Source: a virus. Taken from it: 23,479 bases of DNA. The notes under the pieces were generated by a model, which was not told where the DNA came from, ran no database searches, and saw nothing but the letters and a program-made list of their open reading frames with translations. Each line of letters opens with the position of its first letter. The stretch's first letter is position 1. This document shows positions 12,664 to 20,783 of this stretch, one piece after another. The DNA lies in the IMG/VR virus record IMGVR_UViG_3300010149_000182, positions 1 to 23,479 of that record. One strand, 5' to 3'. The position numbers and the translations under genes are program-made.

Positions 12664-12721
12664 TAGGTGTCCCTAACCATCTAATGACTACTATTGCCTA
12701 AAATAAACAGGAGAAGAAGAA

Positions 12722-13429
12722 ATGAAGTACATGGGTAGTAAAACGAGAATAGCAAAGCATATATTGCCAATTATCCTCAAAGATCGGAAAGATGGTCAGG
12801 CGTGGGTTGAGCCGTTTGTAGGTGGTGGTAATATGATTGATAAGGTTGATGGTATTCGCTATGGGTTTGATCTTAACAAATATGCTATTGCTGGGCTTGT
12901 GTCTATACGAGACTGTCTTTATGACTTGCCTAAAAACAATAGTCAATTTACTGAAGATATGTACAAGGAGTTAAGGTCTAATGATGATTACAATCATAAA
13001 GGATACGCATCATTTGCATTAAGCTATGGTGGTAAGTTTATGGGTGGCTGGTGTCGAGGCAATAAACCTAATGGAGAGCCAAGGGATTACGTTAGAGAGG
13101 CGTACAATAATGCTGTAAAGCAAAGCCCAAAGTTGCAAGGTGTTACGTTGTATAGTTGCAGCTACAGTGACATATCTATACCCCATAACTCAATTATCTA
13201 TTGTGATCCACCATATCAGAACACAACTTCATATAAAGACGGTTTTAGTCATGATGGGTTTTGGCAATGGTGTCGAGATATGGCTAATAAGGGTCACACT
13301 GTATTTGTTAGTGAGTATGTCGCACCTAGTGATTTTGAGTGTGTATGGGAAAAAGAAATAGTATCAAGTCTAACTGTCAATACTGGCAACAAAAAAGGGG
13401 TTGAGAGATTGTTTAGGGTGGCAAAATGA
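12722..13429 (+). CDS. D12-class N6-adenine DNA methyltransferase
   Basis: A 235-residue Dam-like enzyme that transfers methyl from S-adenosylmethionine to N6 of adenine. The N-terminal KYMGSKTRIAKHILP is typical of the class. Motif I is VEPFVGGGN (29-37) and the catalytic motif is DPPY (162-165, in YCDPPYQNT). Length is near that of Dam-type enzymes. Target sequence cannot be read from the gene; GATC is only a possibility. AGGAGAAG lies before the start. It overlaps the helicase by four bases and opens a five-gene coupled operon with a Mom-like gene, so protection of phage DNA is the likely role. Confidence 0.9.
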   Translation: MKYMGSKTRIAKHILPIILKDRKDGQAWVEPFVGGGNMIDKVDGIRYGFDLNKYAIAGLVSIRDCLYDLPKNNSQFTEDMYKELRSNDDYNHKGYASFALSYGGKFMGGWCRGNKPNGEPRDYVREAYNNAVKQSPKLQGVTLYSCSYSDISIPHNSIIYCDPPYQNTTSYKDGFSHDGFWQWCRDMANKGHTVFVSEYVAPSDFECVWEKEIVSSLTVNTGNKKGVERLFRVAK

Positions 13430-14907
13430 TTGAGCTAAGACCACATCAAACAAGAGCTATTGAGATGCTGCGCCACTCACTAAAGGCAGGCAACAAGCGT
13501 CCAGTATTAGCCGCACCAACAGGGTTTGGTAAAACGATAGTAGGAGCATGGTTAGCATTATCAGCAGTAGCAAAGGGCAAGCGAGTATTGTTTGTCTGTG
13601 ATCGAATTAAGTTAGTACAGCAATCACTAGAAGCCTTTGACTCTTTCGGTATAGAAGTTGGTGTTATTCAGGGTAAGCATGAGCGAACTCGTTACTCTGC
13701 TCCTGTACAGATAGCATCTATACAAACACTAGCTAAAAAGCCAAAGATGCCTGTATTTGACGTCTGCATCATTGATGAATGCCAAGTGTTGTATAAGGCT
13801 CACATTGCTATGATGAATGCATACAACAACATTCCGTTTATTGGCTTATCAGCCACACCTTACAGTAAGGGTCTAGGTAAATACTTTGATGATCTACTAG
13901 TGCCAATCACTACACGACAGCTACAAGACCAGACCTACTTAGCAAAAGCTAAATACTATGGCGGAGCAAAGGTTAATCTATCTGGTGTAAAGACTAAGGC
14001 ATTACCAACTGGCGGTACAGACTACGATCCAAAGAGCTTGGCTAGTAACATAGAGAAAGACGATAAGCTCACAGGAGACATCATTAAGAACTGGCAGCGT
14101 TATGGCGAAGGCAGACAGACAATTGCATTTACTCCTAGCATTAAGCACAGTAAAGAGCTTGTGCGACAGTTTAACGAGGCTGGTATAGCTGCTGAACACA
14201 TAGATGGCTATATGGATCAGGAAGAACGTCAGATGCTGTATAAAGCGCACGACAATGGCGAGTTTATGATCCTGTCATGCTCACAGTTGCTTAACACTGG
14301 TTATGATGCTCCAAAGGTATCATGTATGATTGACTGCTACCCTACCAAGAGTCTTATCACATGGGTGCAGCGCGTAGGTCGAGTTATCAGGTCTCATAAA
14401 GATAAAGACTACGCTGTAATCTTAGATCATGCTGGTAATACATCTAAGTTAGGTTTTGCAGAGGACGTTGTACCTGATGAGCTAGATGATGGCGATAAGC
14501 GTTACAATGAAAAGTCGCTTACAAAAGACAAAGACAAAGAACCTAATGTAAAAGAATGTCCACAATGTCATGGCCACTTTGTAGGATTACGTTGTGCTTG
14601 TGGTTACGAGATACCTGTAAGTCAGCAGCTAGAGTCTACAGATGAGATGCTAGTAGAGCTTACTGCCAGCCAAAAGCGTAACAGAAAAACAAGCATGGAA
14701 GAAAAGTCGCAATTTTACTCAGAACTTATGGCTTATGCTTCAATCAAGGGTTATAGTCAGGGTTGGGCAGCGCATAAATACAGAGATAGATTTAGCGTTT
14801 GGCCTAACAAGGTAAAAGCACATACTATAAGTAATGGTATAAGCGATGAAGTGCTAAAGTTTATTACCAGTCAGAATATTAGAAATGCAAAAAGGAGAGC
14901 AGCATGA
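13426..14907 (+). CDS. SF2 DEAD-like DNA helicase with zinc ribbon
   Basis: A 493-residue superfamily 2 helicase. Motifs in order: RPHQ near the start, Walker A APTGFGKT (30-37), DECQ (117-120), SATP (142-145), and motif VI QRVGRVIR (315-322). A zinc ribbon follows, CPQC (378-381) with CAC (390-392), then a helical C-terminus containing GYSQGWAAHKYRDRF. It should unwind DNA with ATP in replication or recombination. Motif II is DECQ rather than DEAH/DECH. It is joined to its neighbours on both sides by ATGA overlaps. Confidence 0.92.
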   Translation: MIELRPHQTRAIEMLRHSLKAGNKRPVLAAPTGFGKTIVGAWLALSAVAKGKRVLFVCDRIKLVQQSLEAFDSFGIEVGVIQGKHERTRYSAPVQIASIQTLAKKPKMPVFDVCIIDECQVLYKAHIAMMNAYNNIPFIGLSATPYSKGLGKYFDDLLVPITTRQLQDQTYLAKAKYYGGAKVNLSGVKTKALPTGGTDYDPKSLASNIEKDDKLTGDIIKNWQRYGEGRQTIAFTPSIKHSKELVRQFNEAGIAAEHIDGYMDQEERQMLYKAHDNGEFMILSCSQLLNTGYDAPKVSCMIDCYPTKSLITWVQRVGRVIRSHKDKDYAVILDHAGNTSKLGFAEDVVPDELDDGDKRYNEKSLTKDKDKEPNVKECPQCHGHFVGLRCACGYEIPVSQQLESTDEMLVELTASQKRNRKTSMEEKSQFYSELMAYASIKGYSQGWAAHKYRDRFSVWPNKVKAHTISNGISDEVLKFITSQNIRNAKRRAA

Positions 14908-15506
14908 GTTTGCGTGACTGGACAGTGCAAAGGGTATCTAGGCAGGACGTAAGTTCATTTATAGAAAGTAATCACTATTCTGGCAATATTAATGGCTGTA
15001 TATCAGACTTCTGTTATGCTTTGTATGACACTATAGGAGAGATGAAAGGCGCATTGTTTTATGGCCGCATGGCTATGGCTAATCAATGGAAGCGATTTTC
15101 TGATAATCCTGAAAATGTAATAGAGCTAAGAAGATTGTGTTGTGTAGATGATACACCTAAAAATACTGAAAGTTATTTTATAGGAAGGTCTTTAAAACTG
15201 TTAGAGTCTGATTGGATGAAAGGTATTGTGGTGTCGTATGCTGATAAGGAGTATGGTCACAATGGCACAATATACAAAGCAAGTAACTTTACAATGGTTG
15301 GTGAGGTTGCTGGTGCAAAGGTCATTATATACAATGGAAAGCAATACCATGATAAGGCCATTAGAACAAAGTATAAGGGTCAGCTAAAGCCATTTGCAAA
15401 ACGTATCAAAGACGCTTTAGATAGTGGTGATGCTTACTATAAAAAAACTGCTGGTAAATACACTTACATATATCAGTTAGAAAAAAACAAAAGGAGATTA
15501 AAATGA
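14904..15506 (+). CDS. mom: Mom-like adenine modification enzyme (GNAT-type fold)
   Basis: A 200-residue protein resembling the Mom family, whose phage Mu member converts adenine to N6-carbamoylmethyladenine and so protects DNA from many restriction enzymes. Family-like blocks: ESNHYSG (21-27), ELRRLCCVDDTPKNTESYF (74-92) and SYADKEYGHNGTIYKASNF (111-129). These resemble the acetyltransferase-related core of Mom. The exact chemistry here is inferred. It overlaps the helicase start-to-stop by four bases and sits two genes after an adenine methyltransferase, as expected for a modification module. In Mu, mom expression depends on host Dam; here the phage carries its own methyltransferase. Confidence 0.78.
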   Translation: MSLRDWTVQRVSRQDVSSFIESNHYSGNINGCISDFCYALYDTIGEMKGALFYGRMAMANQWKRFSDNPENVIELRRLCCVDDTPKNTESYFIGRSLKLLESDWMKGIVVSYADKEYGHNGTIYKASNFTMVGEVAGAKVIIYNGKQYHDKAIRTKYKGQLKPFAKRIKDALDSGDAYYKKTAGKYTYIYQLEKNKRRLK

Positions 15507-15913
15507 TTGAACGTATAGCAGAACAATTAGGTATGAAGCGCAGAGGTAGAACATATGCAGGCGCTTGCCCTTGTTGTGGTGGTGATGATAGGTTTACATT
15601 ATCTAAAGGCAAGAAACACGATGTACTGTATCATTGCCGACATGGTTGCACCTATGCACAGATAATCAAAGAGCTTGAGTATCGTGGTGTAGTAGACAAG
15701 AAGAAGTTTGATAAGCCAGACCAGTACGTCAGCAGGCACGAAAAGAATAGACTAATTAAAGACAGGTTTATTGTAGCCATGTATGAAGAAGAAGCTAAGA
15801 AAGATAAACACGTATCACTATCTGACTGGCGTAAATATAAAGAGGCTAGGGAGCGCAAGAAGAATTTAGAAGCCAAGATGGGGCTTTGTAAACCATCATG
15901 GGGAACTGTATGA
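15503..15913 (+). CDS. Stand-alone primase-type zinc-ribbon protein
   Basis: A 136-residue protein. The N-terminal 50 residues match the zinc-binding domain of phage primases (T7 gp4/P4 type): ACPCCGGDDRFTLS with Cys22 and Cys25, and YHCRHGC with Cys45 and Cys49. Such domains recognise the priming site on single-stranded template. The rest is charged and helical, with no TOPRIM or polymerase domain and no helicase. It could work with a separate catalytic subunit elsewhere, or with the neighbouring helicase. Both ends overlap neighbours as ATGA. Confidence 0.85.
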   Translation: MIERIAEQLGMKRRGRTYAGACPCCGGDDRFTLSKGKKHDVLYHCRHGCTYAQIIKELEYRGVVDKKKFDKPDQYVSRHEKNRLIKDRFIVAMYEEEAKKDKHVSLSDWRKYKEARERKKNLEAKMGLCKPSWGTV

Positions 15914-16155
15914 GTGTAACTAAAATTGGTGATACGAGCAGCTCTATTAGTCAGCGTTTACGAATGTTGGCTGATGAGCATGATGCAACTGATGGAGATG
16001 ACAGGACAGAGTTTTTGTTAGTAGCAATGCGTGAAGATGGTGCTATAGAGAGTGGTGGTTATATTGTAGATATTGCTGCTGCAATGGGCGCACTAGAGAT
16101 AGCTAAGATAGATTTACTTGACTCTTACTATGCTAGTCTTGAGCCTATTCACTAA
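15910..16155 (+). CDS. Small hypothetical protein, end of modification operon
   Basis: An 81-residue protein beginning MSVTKIGDTSSSISQRLRML and ending in a helical, hydrophobic part (YIVDIAAAMGALEIAKIDLL). ATG 15910 is preferred over ATG 15898 because it overlaps the preceding stop as ATGA, like the four genes before it, and GGGGA lies six bases upstream. No family is recognised. It ends the coupled operon; a 119-base gap follows before the small terminase gene. Confidence 0.65.
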   Translation: MSVTKIGDTSSSISQRLRMLADEHDATDGDDRTEFLLVAMREDGAIESGGYIVDIAAAMGALEIAKIDLLDSYYASLEPIH

Positions 16156-16166
16156 ACACAAACAAT

Positions 16167-16196
16167 ACAGGCAGTAGGTTTAGGCTTGCTGTCTGT
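16167..16196 (+). other. Hairpin after the modification operon
   Basis: ACAGGCAG (16167-16174) pairs with CTGTCTGT (16189-16196), eight pairs with one G-U. No T run follows, so it is at best a weak or factor-dependent terminator separating early and packaging genes. Confidence 0.35.
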
Positions 16197-16203
16197 AATA
16201 GTA

Positions 16204-16240
16204 TTACCAGTTTGTGCAATTTAATGTTAAAATATAACAT
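16204..16240 (+). promoter_or_regulatory. Possible promoter and operator for packaging genes
   Basis: TTACCA (16204-16209) and TAAAAT (16228-16233) are 18 bases apart. The perfect inverted repeat ATGTTA-AAATA-TAACAT-like dyad (TGTTA 16225-16229, TAACA 16235-16239) overlaps the -10 box, as an operator would. It lies 35 bases before the small terminase start. Confidence 0.4.
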
Positions 16241-16274
16241 ATGATTAATTGATCGACCCCTAGTGGAGATTGAT

Positions 16275-16667
16275 ATGCCAGCAGGTAGACCTACAAAGTA
16301 CGATGAGGATATGCAAGCAAAGGCTGAAGCATACCTTGAAGATTACCCAACTGCCATTCCCAGTAAGCAGGGACTAGCCCTTTATCTAAAAGTTTCAGAT
16401 GTAACTATCGACAATTGGTCGGCAAAGTTTCCTGAATTTCTTGGTACGTTAGAGACTATTAAGCATATACAGTTCGTAAAGGCTCTTGATGGCGGCTTAA
16501 CAGGTGACTATAACTCTACTATAGCCAAGCTGGTATTACACAATCACGGCCTATCTGATAAGACTGAGGTAGACAATAAGTCTAGTGATGGCACAATGAC
16601 ACCTATAGCGCCTACCAAGATAGAACTGGTAGCATACGAGGGCGATAGTGCCGTCAGCTCAGATTAA
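16275..16667 (+). CDS. terS: Terminase small subunit
   Basis: A 130-residue protein that should recognise the packaging site and guide the large terminase. The start PAGRPTKYDEDM is typical of small terminases of the gp3-package/terminase type. A helix-turn-helix-like segment follows (KQGLALYLKVSDVTIDNWSAKFPEF, about 33-57), then KALDGGLTGDYNSTIAKLVLHNHGLSDKTE, also common in the family. ATG 16275 was chosen over GTG 16263 because GGAG lies six bases before it and conserved sequence begins there. The 3' end overlaps the large terminase by 20 bases. Confidence 0.88.
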   Translation: MPAGRPTKYDEDMQAKAEAYLEDYPTAIPSKQGLALYLKVSDVTIDNWSAKFPEFLGTLETIKHIQFVKALDGGLTGDYNSTIAKLVLHNHGLSDKTEVDNKSSDGTMTPIAPTKIELVAYEGDSAVSSD

Positions 16668-17958
16668 GCTACCACCAAAGCTAGTACCTGTATTTAAGGG
16701 CGAAGCTCGATACAGAGGCTCATGGGGTGGTCGTGGATCAGGTAAGACTAGATCCTTTGCACTGATGACTGCTGTAGAGGGTTATCGTTATGGTAAGTCT
16801 GGTATCTCTGGTCAGATACTATGCGCTCGTGAACATCTTAACTCCCTAGACGAATCCTCACTAGAAGAAGTAAAATCAGCCATTCGATCTGTAGACTGGC
16901 TAGAAGATTACTATGAGATTGGTGAGCGTTATATACGTAGTAAGGACGGCAACATCAAATACGTCTTTGCTGGATTACGTCATAACCTTGATAGCATCAA
17001 GTCTAAGGCTAAGTTACTCCTATGCTGGGTAGACGAAGCAGAGAGCGTATCTGAGTCTGCATGGCGTAAGCTAGTACCTACTGTGCGTGAAGAAGGCTCA
17101 GAGATATGGGTAACATGGAATCCAGAGAAAAAGGATTCAGCTACGCACCAGCGATTCCGTTTAGAAGCTCCTGAGAATAGTAAGATAGTAAAAGTAAACT
17201 GGTCTGATAACCCTTGGTTTCCTGATGTACTAGATCAAGAGCGTAAAGAGGACTTAGAGCGCAGACCAGATACCTATGGTCATGTTTGGGAAGGTGACTT
17301 CCTAGAGTTCCCAGAAGGCGCATTTTGGCTACGAGAGATTAATAAGTCTTATGCTGATGGTCGTATAGGTAGTATGCCAGTTGTTGAGTCACAGCCTTGT
17401 ATGACGTTCTGGGATATAGGTAACAGTGATGGTACTGCTATCTGGGTAGTGCAAAAGGTAGGCATGGAGTTTCGCTGCATACACTTTTATGAGTCATGGG
17501 GTGAGCCATACAATCATGCTGTTAAGTGGTTAAAGTCATTAGACCTTATCTATGAGGATATGTACTTGCCACATGATGCTGACCACACACGACAGGGCCA
17601 GAATAGTAACAAGTCACCTAGACAGATGCTTAAAGAGCTTATGCCTAGTGCTAAGTGGCACATAGTTCCCCGTATCCCAGAGCTTAACTGGGGTATTCAA
17701 CAAACTTCTGATATGTTCCCATATATCTACATTGATGATGTATCCTGTGCTGCTGGCTTAGATCATCTCAAATCATATAGACGTAAGTGGTCTAATAGTG
17801 AGCAGAGATGGAGTCATGTGCCTGATAAGTCTGAAGGTCATTCTGAGGCTGCTGACGCACTCAGACAGATGGCACAGGCATTTACTTCAGGCGACTTAGG
17901 CAGACATGGTAATCGTCAGCGCAGACCTATTAGGCGAGGACTTAAAGGCGTGGTATAA
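16648..17958 (+). CDS. terL: Terminase large subunit (ATPase and nuclease)
   Basis: A 436-residue DNA-packaging motor of the PBSX/Sf6-like group. The ATPase half has Walker A GGRGSGKT (27-34) and Walker B LLLCWVDEAE with Asp129 and Glu130. The RNase H-like nuclease half has the three acidic blocks: FWDIGNSDG (Asp256), HDAD (Asp310/Asp312) and HSEAADALRQ (Asp403). It cuts concatemers and pumps DNA into the head. It starts at GTG 16648 inside the small terminase gene; GAGGG lies upstream and no suitable ATG exists before Walker A. Confidence 0.95.
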   Translation: MPSAQIKLPPKLVPVFKGEARYRGSWGGRGSGKTRSFALMTAVEGYRYGKSGISGQILCAREHLNSLDESSLEEVKSAIRSVDWLEDYYEIGERYIRSKDGNIKYVFAGLRHNLDSIKSKAKLLLCWVDEAESVSESAWRKLVPTVREEGSEIWVTWNPEKKDSATHQRFRLEAPENSKIVKVNWSDNPWFPDVLDQERKEDLERRPDTYGHVWEGDFLEFPEGAFWLREINKSYADGRIGSMPVVESQPCMTFWDIGNSDGTAIWVVQKVGMEFRCIHFYESWGEPYNHAVKWLKSLDLIYEDMYLPHDADHTRQGQNSNKSPRQMLKELMPSAKWHIVPRIPELNWGIQQTSDMFPYIYIDDVSCAAGLDHLKSYRRKWSNSEQRWSHVPDKSEGHSEAADALRQMAQAFTSGDLGRHGNRQRRPIRRGLKGVV

Positions 17959-17988
17959 TTGACCTAATTTAATTTGTTAGGTTGTATC

Positions 17989-19335
17989 ATGGGTTTACTT
18001 AGCGCAGGCGCAAAAGGTGGAAAGAAGGCAGTCAAGGGCTTGTTAGATCAGCCTATAAAGCCGACACAAGAAAGAATGCGTGATGCTGGCCTTATGTCAT
18101 TTGATGATGATGCTTTTCACGGATCAACCTACAATATAGAAGATTTTAGTTTAGCTCAAACCTTAAATCCAGAGGGTCACTTTGGCGCTTCTCATTATTT
18201 TACGAGTAGTGCTGATGACGCTAGCAGACATTATGCTGGCATGGGGCCAGACCTTACAAGCAGGATTGAGCAAAGGATGGATGAGCTTGATTCAATGCTT
18301 GATGGATACGAGATTGATGATCTTCTTGAATCTTACCCAGAAATGAGCAAAAAAGAAGCAGAGAAAATAGCTTCTGGTAATTCTGAAGTTTTTGATAACT
18401 TTAAACGTAGGGTTGCTACAAAAGAGCTTGCTGGCGACAATCTAGGTTCTATGTACCCTGTAAAGCTAAAAACAGGCAAGACTTATGATTTAGGCACAAA
18501 CGATGACACGTTTATGCGTTATGAGCGAGACCTGCCTGATAGGGATGACTTAGCTGATGAGATCAGAGATGAGATAGATAGAGCTGACTATGAAGATGAT
18601 GATGCTTTTGAGGATGCTATAGAGGAGCTTGTTGACGAGCGTTACCATGATGCTATGTCGTATGAAGATCCGCAAGGAGAGCTTGTTGATTTTATATCAT
18701 CTTTGCAGCGTCAGGCAGATGATTATGGGTTTGAGTCTGATGAGTTAATTGAAAATATTGTTATGACTGCTCAAGATTTTGATGGTATAACCGCAACAAA
18801 GCTAGATGATATTATGCGCTCTACACAATGGTACGCTGATGACGATATGGGTCGGCTTATCAATAATGAAGTATATAGACAAGCTGTAGAGGATGCAGGC
18901 TTTGATAGCATTAAGCATAAAGGTGACATTTTTAGGGGCATGGAAGTAGATCCTGATACAATTCATACTATTGTATTTGACCCTAAAAACATTCGATCAA
19001 AGTACGCTCAATTTGACCCAACAAAACAAGCATCTTCTAGCATACTAGCATCCAGATTCCTACCTACAACTGGATCAGGTTTACTTGCTATGTACGCCTT
19101 GAGTCCTGATGATGCCAGAGCAGCGCAGATAGCCGCAACAGATACTAGGGATGTAGGTAGTATACAAGCTGCTAGAAACCCAAGACTGCAACGTGCTGCT
19201 GGTTTACTAGGCTCTATTGATACACCAATAGGGTCTCTGTTTGAGTCTACTCCTAATGTCTTGAATCGCTGGGCTTATGGTGAAGAAGCAGACGCTATGG
19301 ATAAATTAGGTATGGCTTTAGAGCTGATGCCATAG
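17989..19335 (+). CDS. ADP-ribosyltransferase-like protein (ART-PolyVal type)
   Basis: A 448-residue protein. A split ADP-ribosyltransferase pattern, as in the ART domains of phage polyvalent proteins, can be traced. FHGSTYNIEDF (His44) is followed by GHFGASHYFTSSADDASRHY (63-82), MYPVKLKTGKTYDLG (155-169), GFDSIKHKG (304-312) and IVFDPKNIRSKYAQFDP (328-344). An acidic helical insert (about 95-290) separates the blocks. The C-terminal 100 residues are of unknown fold. It could modify host proteins, perhaps after ejection with the DNA, since it lies among virion genes; that is inference. The start is ATG 17989 with weak upstream AGGTTG. Confidence 0.7.
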   Translation: MGLLSAGAKGGKKAVKGLLDQPIKPTQERMRDAGLMSFDDDAFHGSTYNIEDFSLAQTLNPEGHFGASHYFTSSADDASRHYAGMGPDLTSRIEQRMDELDSMLDGYEIDDLLESYPEMSKKEAEKIASGNSEVFDNFKRRVATKELAGDNLGSMYPVKLKTGKTYDLGTNDDTFMRYERDLPDRDDLADEIRDEIDRADYEDDDAFEDAIEELVDERYHDAMSYEDPQGELVDFISSLQRQADDYGFESDELIENIVMTAQDFDGITATKLDDIMRSTQWYADDDMGRLINNEVYRQAVEDAGFDSIKHKGDIFRGMEVDPDTIHTIVFDPKNIRSKYAQFDPTKQASSSILASRFLPTTGSGLLAMYALSPDDARAAQIAATDTRDVGSIQAARNPRLQRAAGLLGSIDTPIGSLFESTPNVLNRWAYGEEADAMDKLGMALELMP

Positions 19336-19343
19336 AGGTTACT

Positions 19344-19775
19344 ATGCAACAAGATCCTTTCAAAGACTATGGTTTATTACAGTATCTTTCTGATATGCAG
19401 TTGCAGGAAGTTATCAAGCGTCCGTTAGAGTCAGCAAAGCATGGTGGCTTCCCTGAGCATTTCTCTAATTACTATAAGCGCATGAACCCTGATGACAAGC
19501 GTACAGATAGATCTATTATGGATATGGCAATTAATTTTGCTGGCGGCTATGATGCAGCAGCAAGAGGATTCCCAAAAGATTCTCTTATGCGTATGGCTCG
19601 TCATTACCAGTCTCGTGATTATGATGAGCGTCCACAGGACTCTATACAAGACTACTACGAGAATATAGCAGGGGTTGAAGCATACGATGCCAATGTAGGC
19701 AGACTAAGCATGGAAGATTTATATAGATTATCTATGCAGTATGCCAAAGAAAAACATGGATCAATAGGGCAGTAA
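19344..19775 (+). CDS. Hypothetical protein after the ART-like gene
   Basis: A 143-residue soluble, mostly helical protein rich in Tyr, Arg and Asp (YYKRMNPDDKRTDRS, GGYDAAARGFPKDSLMRMARHY). GAGGT precedes the start. It lies eight bases after the ART-like gene and one base before the adaptor gene. The tight spacing links it to the virion operon. It might be an ejected or head-internal protein, but I recognise no family. Confidence 0.75.
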   Translation: MQQDPFKDYGLLQYLSDMQLQEVIKRPLESAKHGGFPEHFSNYYKRMNPDDKRTDRSIMDMAINFAGGYDAAARGFPKDSLMRMARHYQSRDYDERPQDSIQDYYENIAGVEAYDANVGRLSMEDLYRLSMQYAKEKHGSIGQ

Positions 19776-19776
19776 C

Positions 19777-20397
19777 ATGGCTATTACTAATTACACAGAA
19801 TTAAAGAGTTCGGTATCTGGTTGGTTAAATCGTGATGACTTGGACACACAGATTCCAGACTTTATCCGACTAGCAGAGTCTTTTATTAGCGATGAGTTAC
19901 GTCATTGGCGTGGTGAGAAGCGAGCAGAGACTACGTTAGATGGTCAGTTTATTGGCTTACCTAGTGACTGGGTAGAGACAATACGAATACATACTAATGC
20001 TGGCGGTACAGGTGATATGCGTTACTTGTCACGCGCACAAATGCAAAGCATGAGAGCAGCTAACGAAGATGCCTCTGGCGCTCCTGAGTTCTACACTCAC
20101 AATGCAGGCCAGTTAGAGCTATACCCTACTCCTGATGGTAACTATTCTGCTGACCTTGCTTACTTTGCTGATGCTGGTGCATTGTCTGACTCAAATACAA
20201 CTAACTGGGTTCTGACTAAATACCCAGATATATACCTTTATGGTACACTACTACAAGCTGGTATGTACTTAATGGATACTGAGATGGAGCAGCGTTGGGC
20301 AGCTCTATATCGTGCTGCGGTTGATCGTGCTAACCGCAACAGCAGGAAATCGGTTGCTAGTGGTAGCGGCCTTAAAATGACTATTAGAGGTTACTAA
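19777..20397 (+). CDS. Head-tail adaptor protein (SU10-type)
   Basis: A 206-residue protein that should form the ring beneath the portal. The N-terminal YTELKSSVSGWLNRDDLDTQIPDFIRLAE is typical of this adaptor family. LDGQFIGLPSDWVE, QLELYPTPDG and the C-terminal helix with YLYGTLLQAGMYLMD also fit. Related adaptors accompany SU10/DUF5309 capsid proteins, agreeing with the capsid gene here. Confidence 0.85.
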   Translation: MAITNYTELKSSVSGWLNRDDLDTQIPDFIRLAESFISDELRHWRGEKRAETTLDGQFIGLPSDWVETIRIHTNAGGTGDMRYLSRAQMQSMRAANEDASGAPEFYTHNAGQLELYPTPDGNYSADLAYFADAGALSDSNTTNWVLTKYPDIYLYGTLLQAGMYLMDTEMEQRWAALYRAAVDRANRNSRKSVASGSGLKMTIRGY

Positions 20398-20398
20398 T

Positions 20399-20782
20399 AT
20401 GAGCCAAGCTACTAACTACTTGGAAAACAAGATTGCTGGTCACGTCTTTGGCGGCACAGCATATACTGCTCCTACTACTTTGTATGTAGGTCTATACAAA
20501 ACTGCACCTAATGACACTGGCGCTGGTACTGAGGTATCTGGTGGCTCTTATGCTCGTCAGTCTATGGCATTTACTGTAACAGGTGACACTGCAAGCAATA
20601 CTGCAAATGTCGAGTTCCCAAAGGCTACTGGCTCTTGGGGTACTGTTACACACTTTGCTATCTCTGATGCTGTAAGTGGTGGCAATATGCTTTGTTATGG
20701 CACTTTGACTGCATCCAAGACTGTTGCATCTGGTGACACACTACGCTTCAATGCTGGTGAGCTAGACATTACAGTAGCTTAA
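20399..20782 (+). CDS. Gp80-like virion protein (tail or decoration)
   Basis: A 127-residue protein with the pattern of the Gp80-like group: SQATNYLENKIAGHVFGG, TTLYVGLYKTAPNDTGAGTE, VSGGSYARQSM, then a beta-rich end with TLRFNAGELDITV. Members are small beta proteins found near tail or fibre genes and are often called tail fibre or head decoration proteins; the exact place in the virion is not settled. It is followed after one base by the repeat-rich protein. Confidence 0.82.
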   Translation: MSQATNYLENKIAGHVFGGTAYTAPTTLYVGLYKTAPNDTGAGTEVSGGSYARQSMAFTVTGDTASNTANVEFPKATGSWGTVTHFAISDAVSGGNMLCYGTLTASKTVASGDTLRFNAGELDITVA

Positions 20783-20783
20783 T

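Larger units (their letters stand above)
12402..12679. other. GC-rich non-coding segment with RNA-like structure and direct repeats
   Basis: Roughly 50-53% GC across 12480-12600, clearly above its surroundings. The 10-bp direct repeat CTTGTTGGTA bounds it at 12402-12411 and 12654-12663. Inside, TAATACGCCA (12502-12511) is perfectly complementary to TGGCGTATTA (12626-12635) across 114 bases. A composite hairpin at 12406-12456 uses TTGGT/ACCAA, ACTG/CAGT and TTGGG/CCCAA. A last hairpin at 12659-12679 has eight pairs and a bulged A. No frame has both a start and a ribosome binding site. It could be the rest of a larger RNA, a replication origin or a small inserted element. Confidence 0.45.

Noticed and set aside
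12634-12673. Group I intron core (AGACTA and GGTATAGG)
   Set aside because: The two short motifs resemble intron elements, but the pairing GACTA/TAGTC is not intact and there are no flanking exons of one gene to rejoin.
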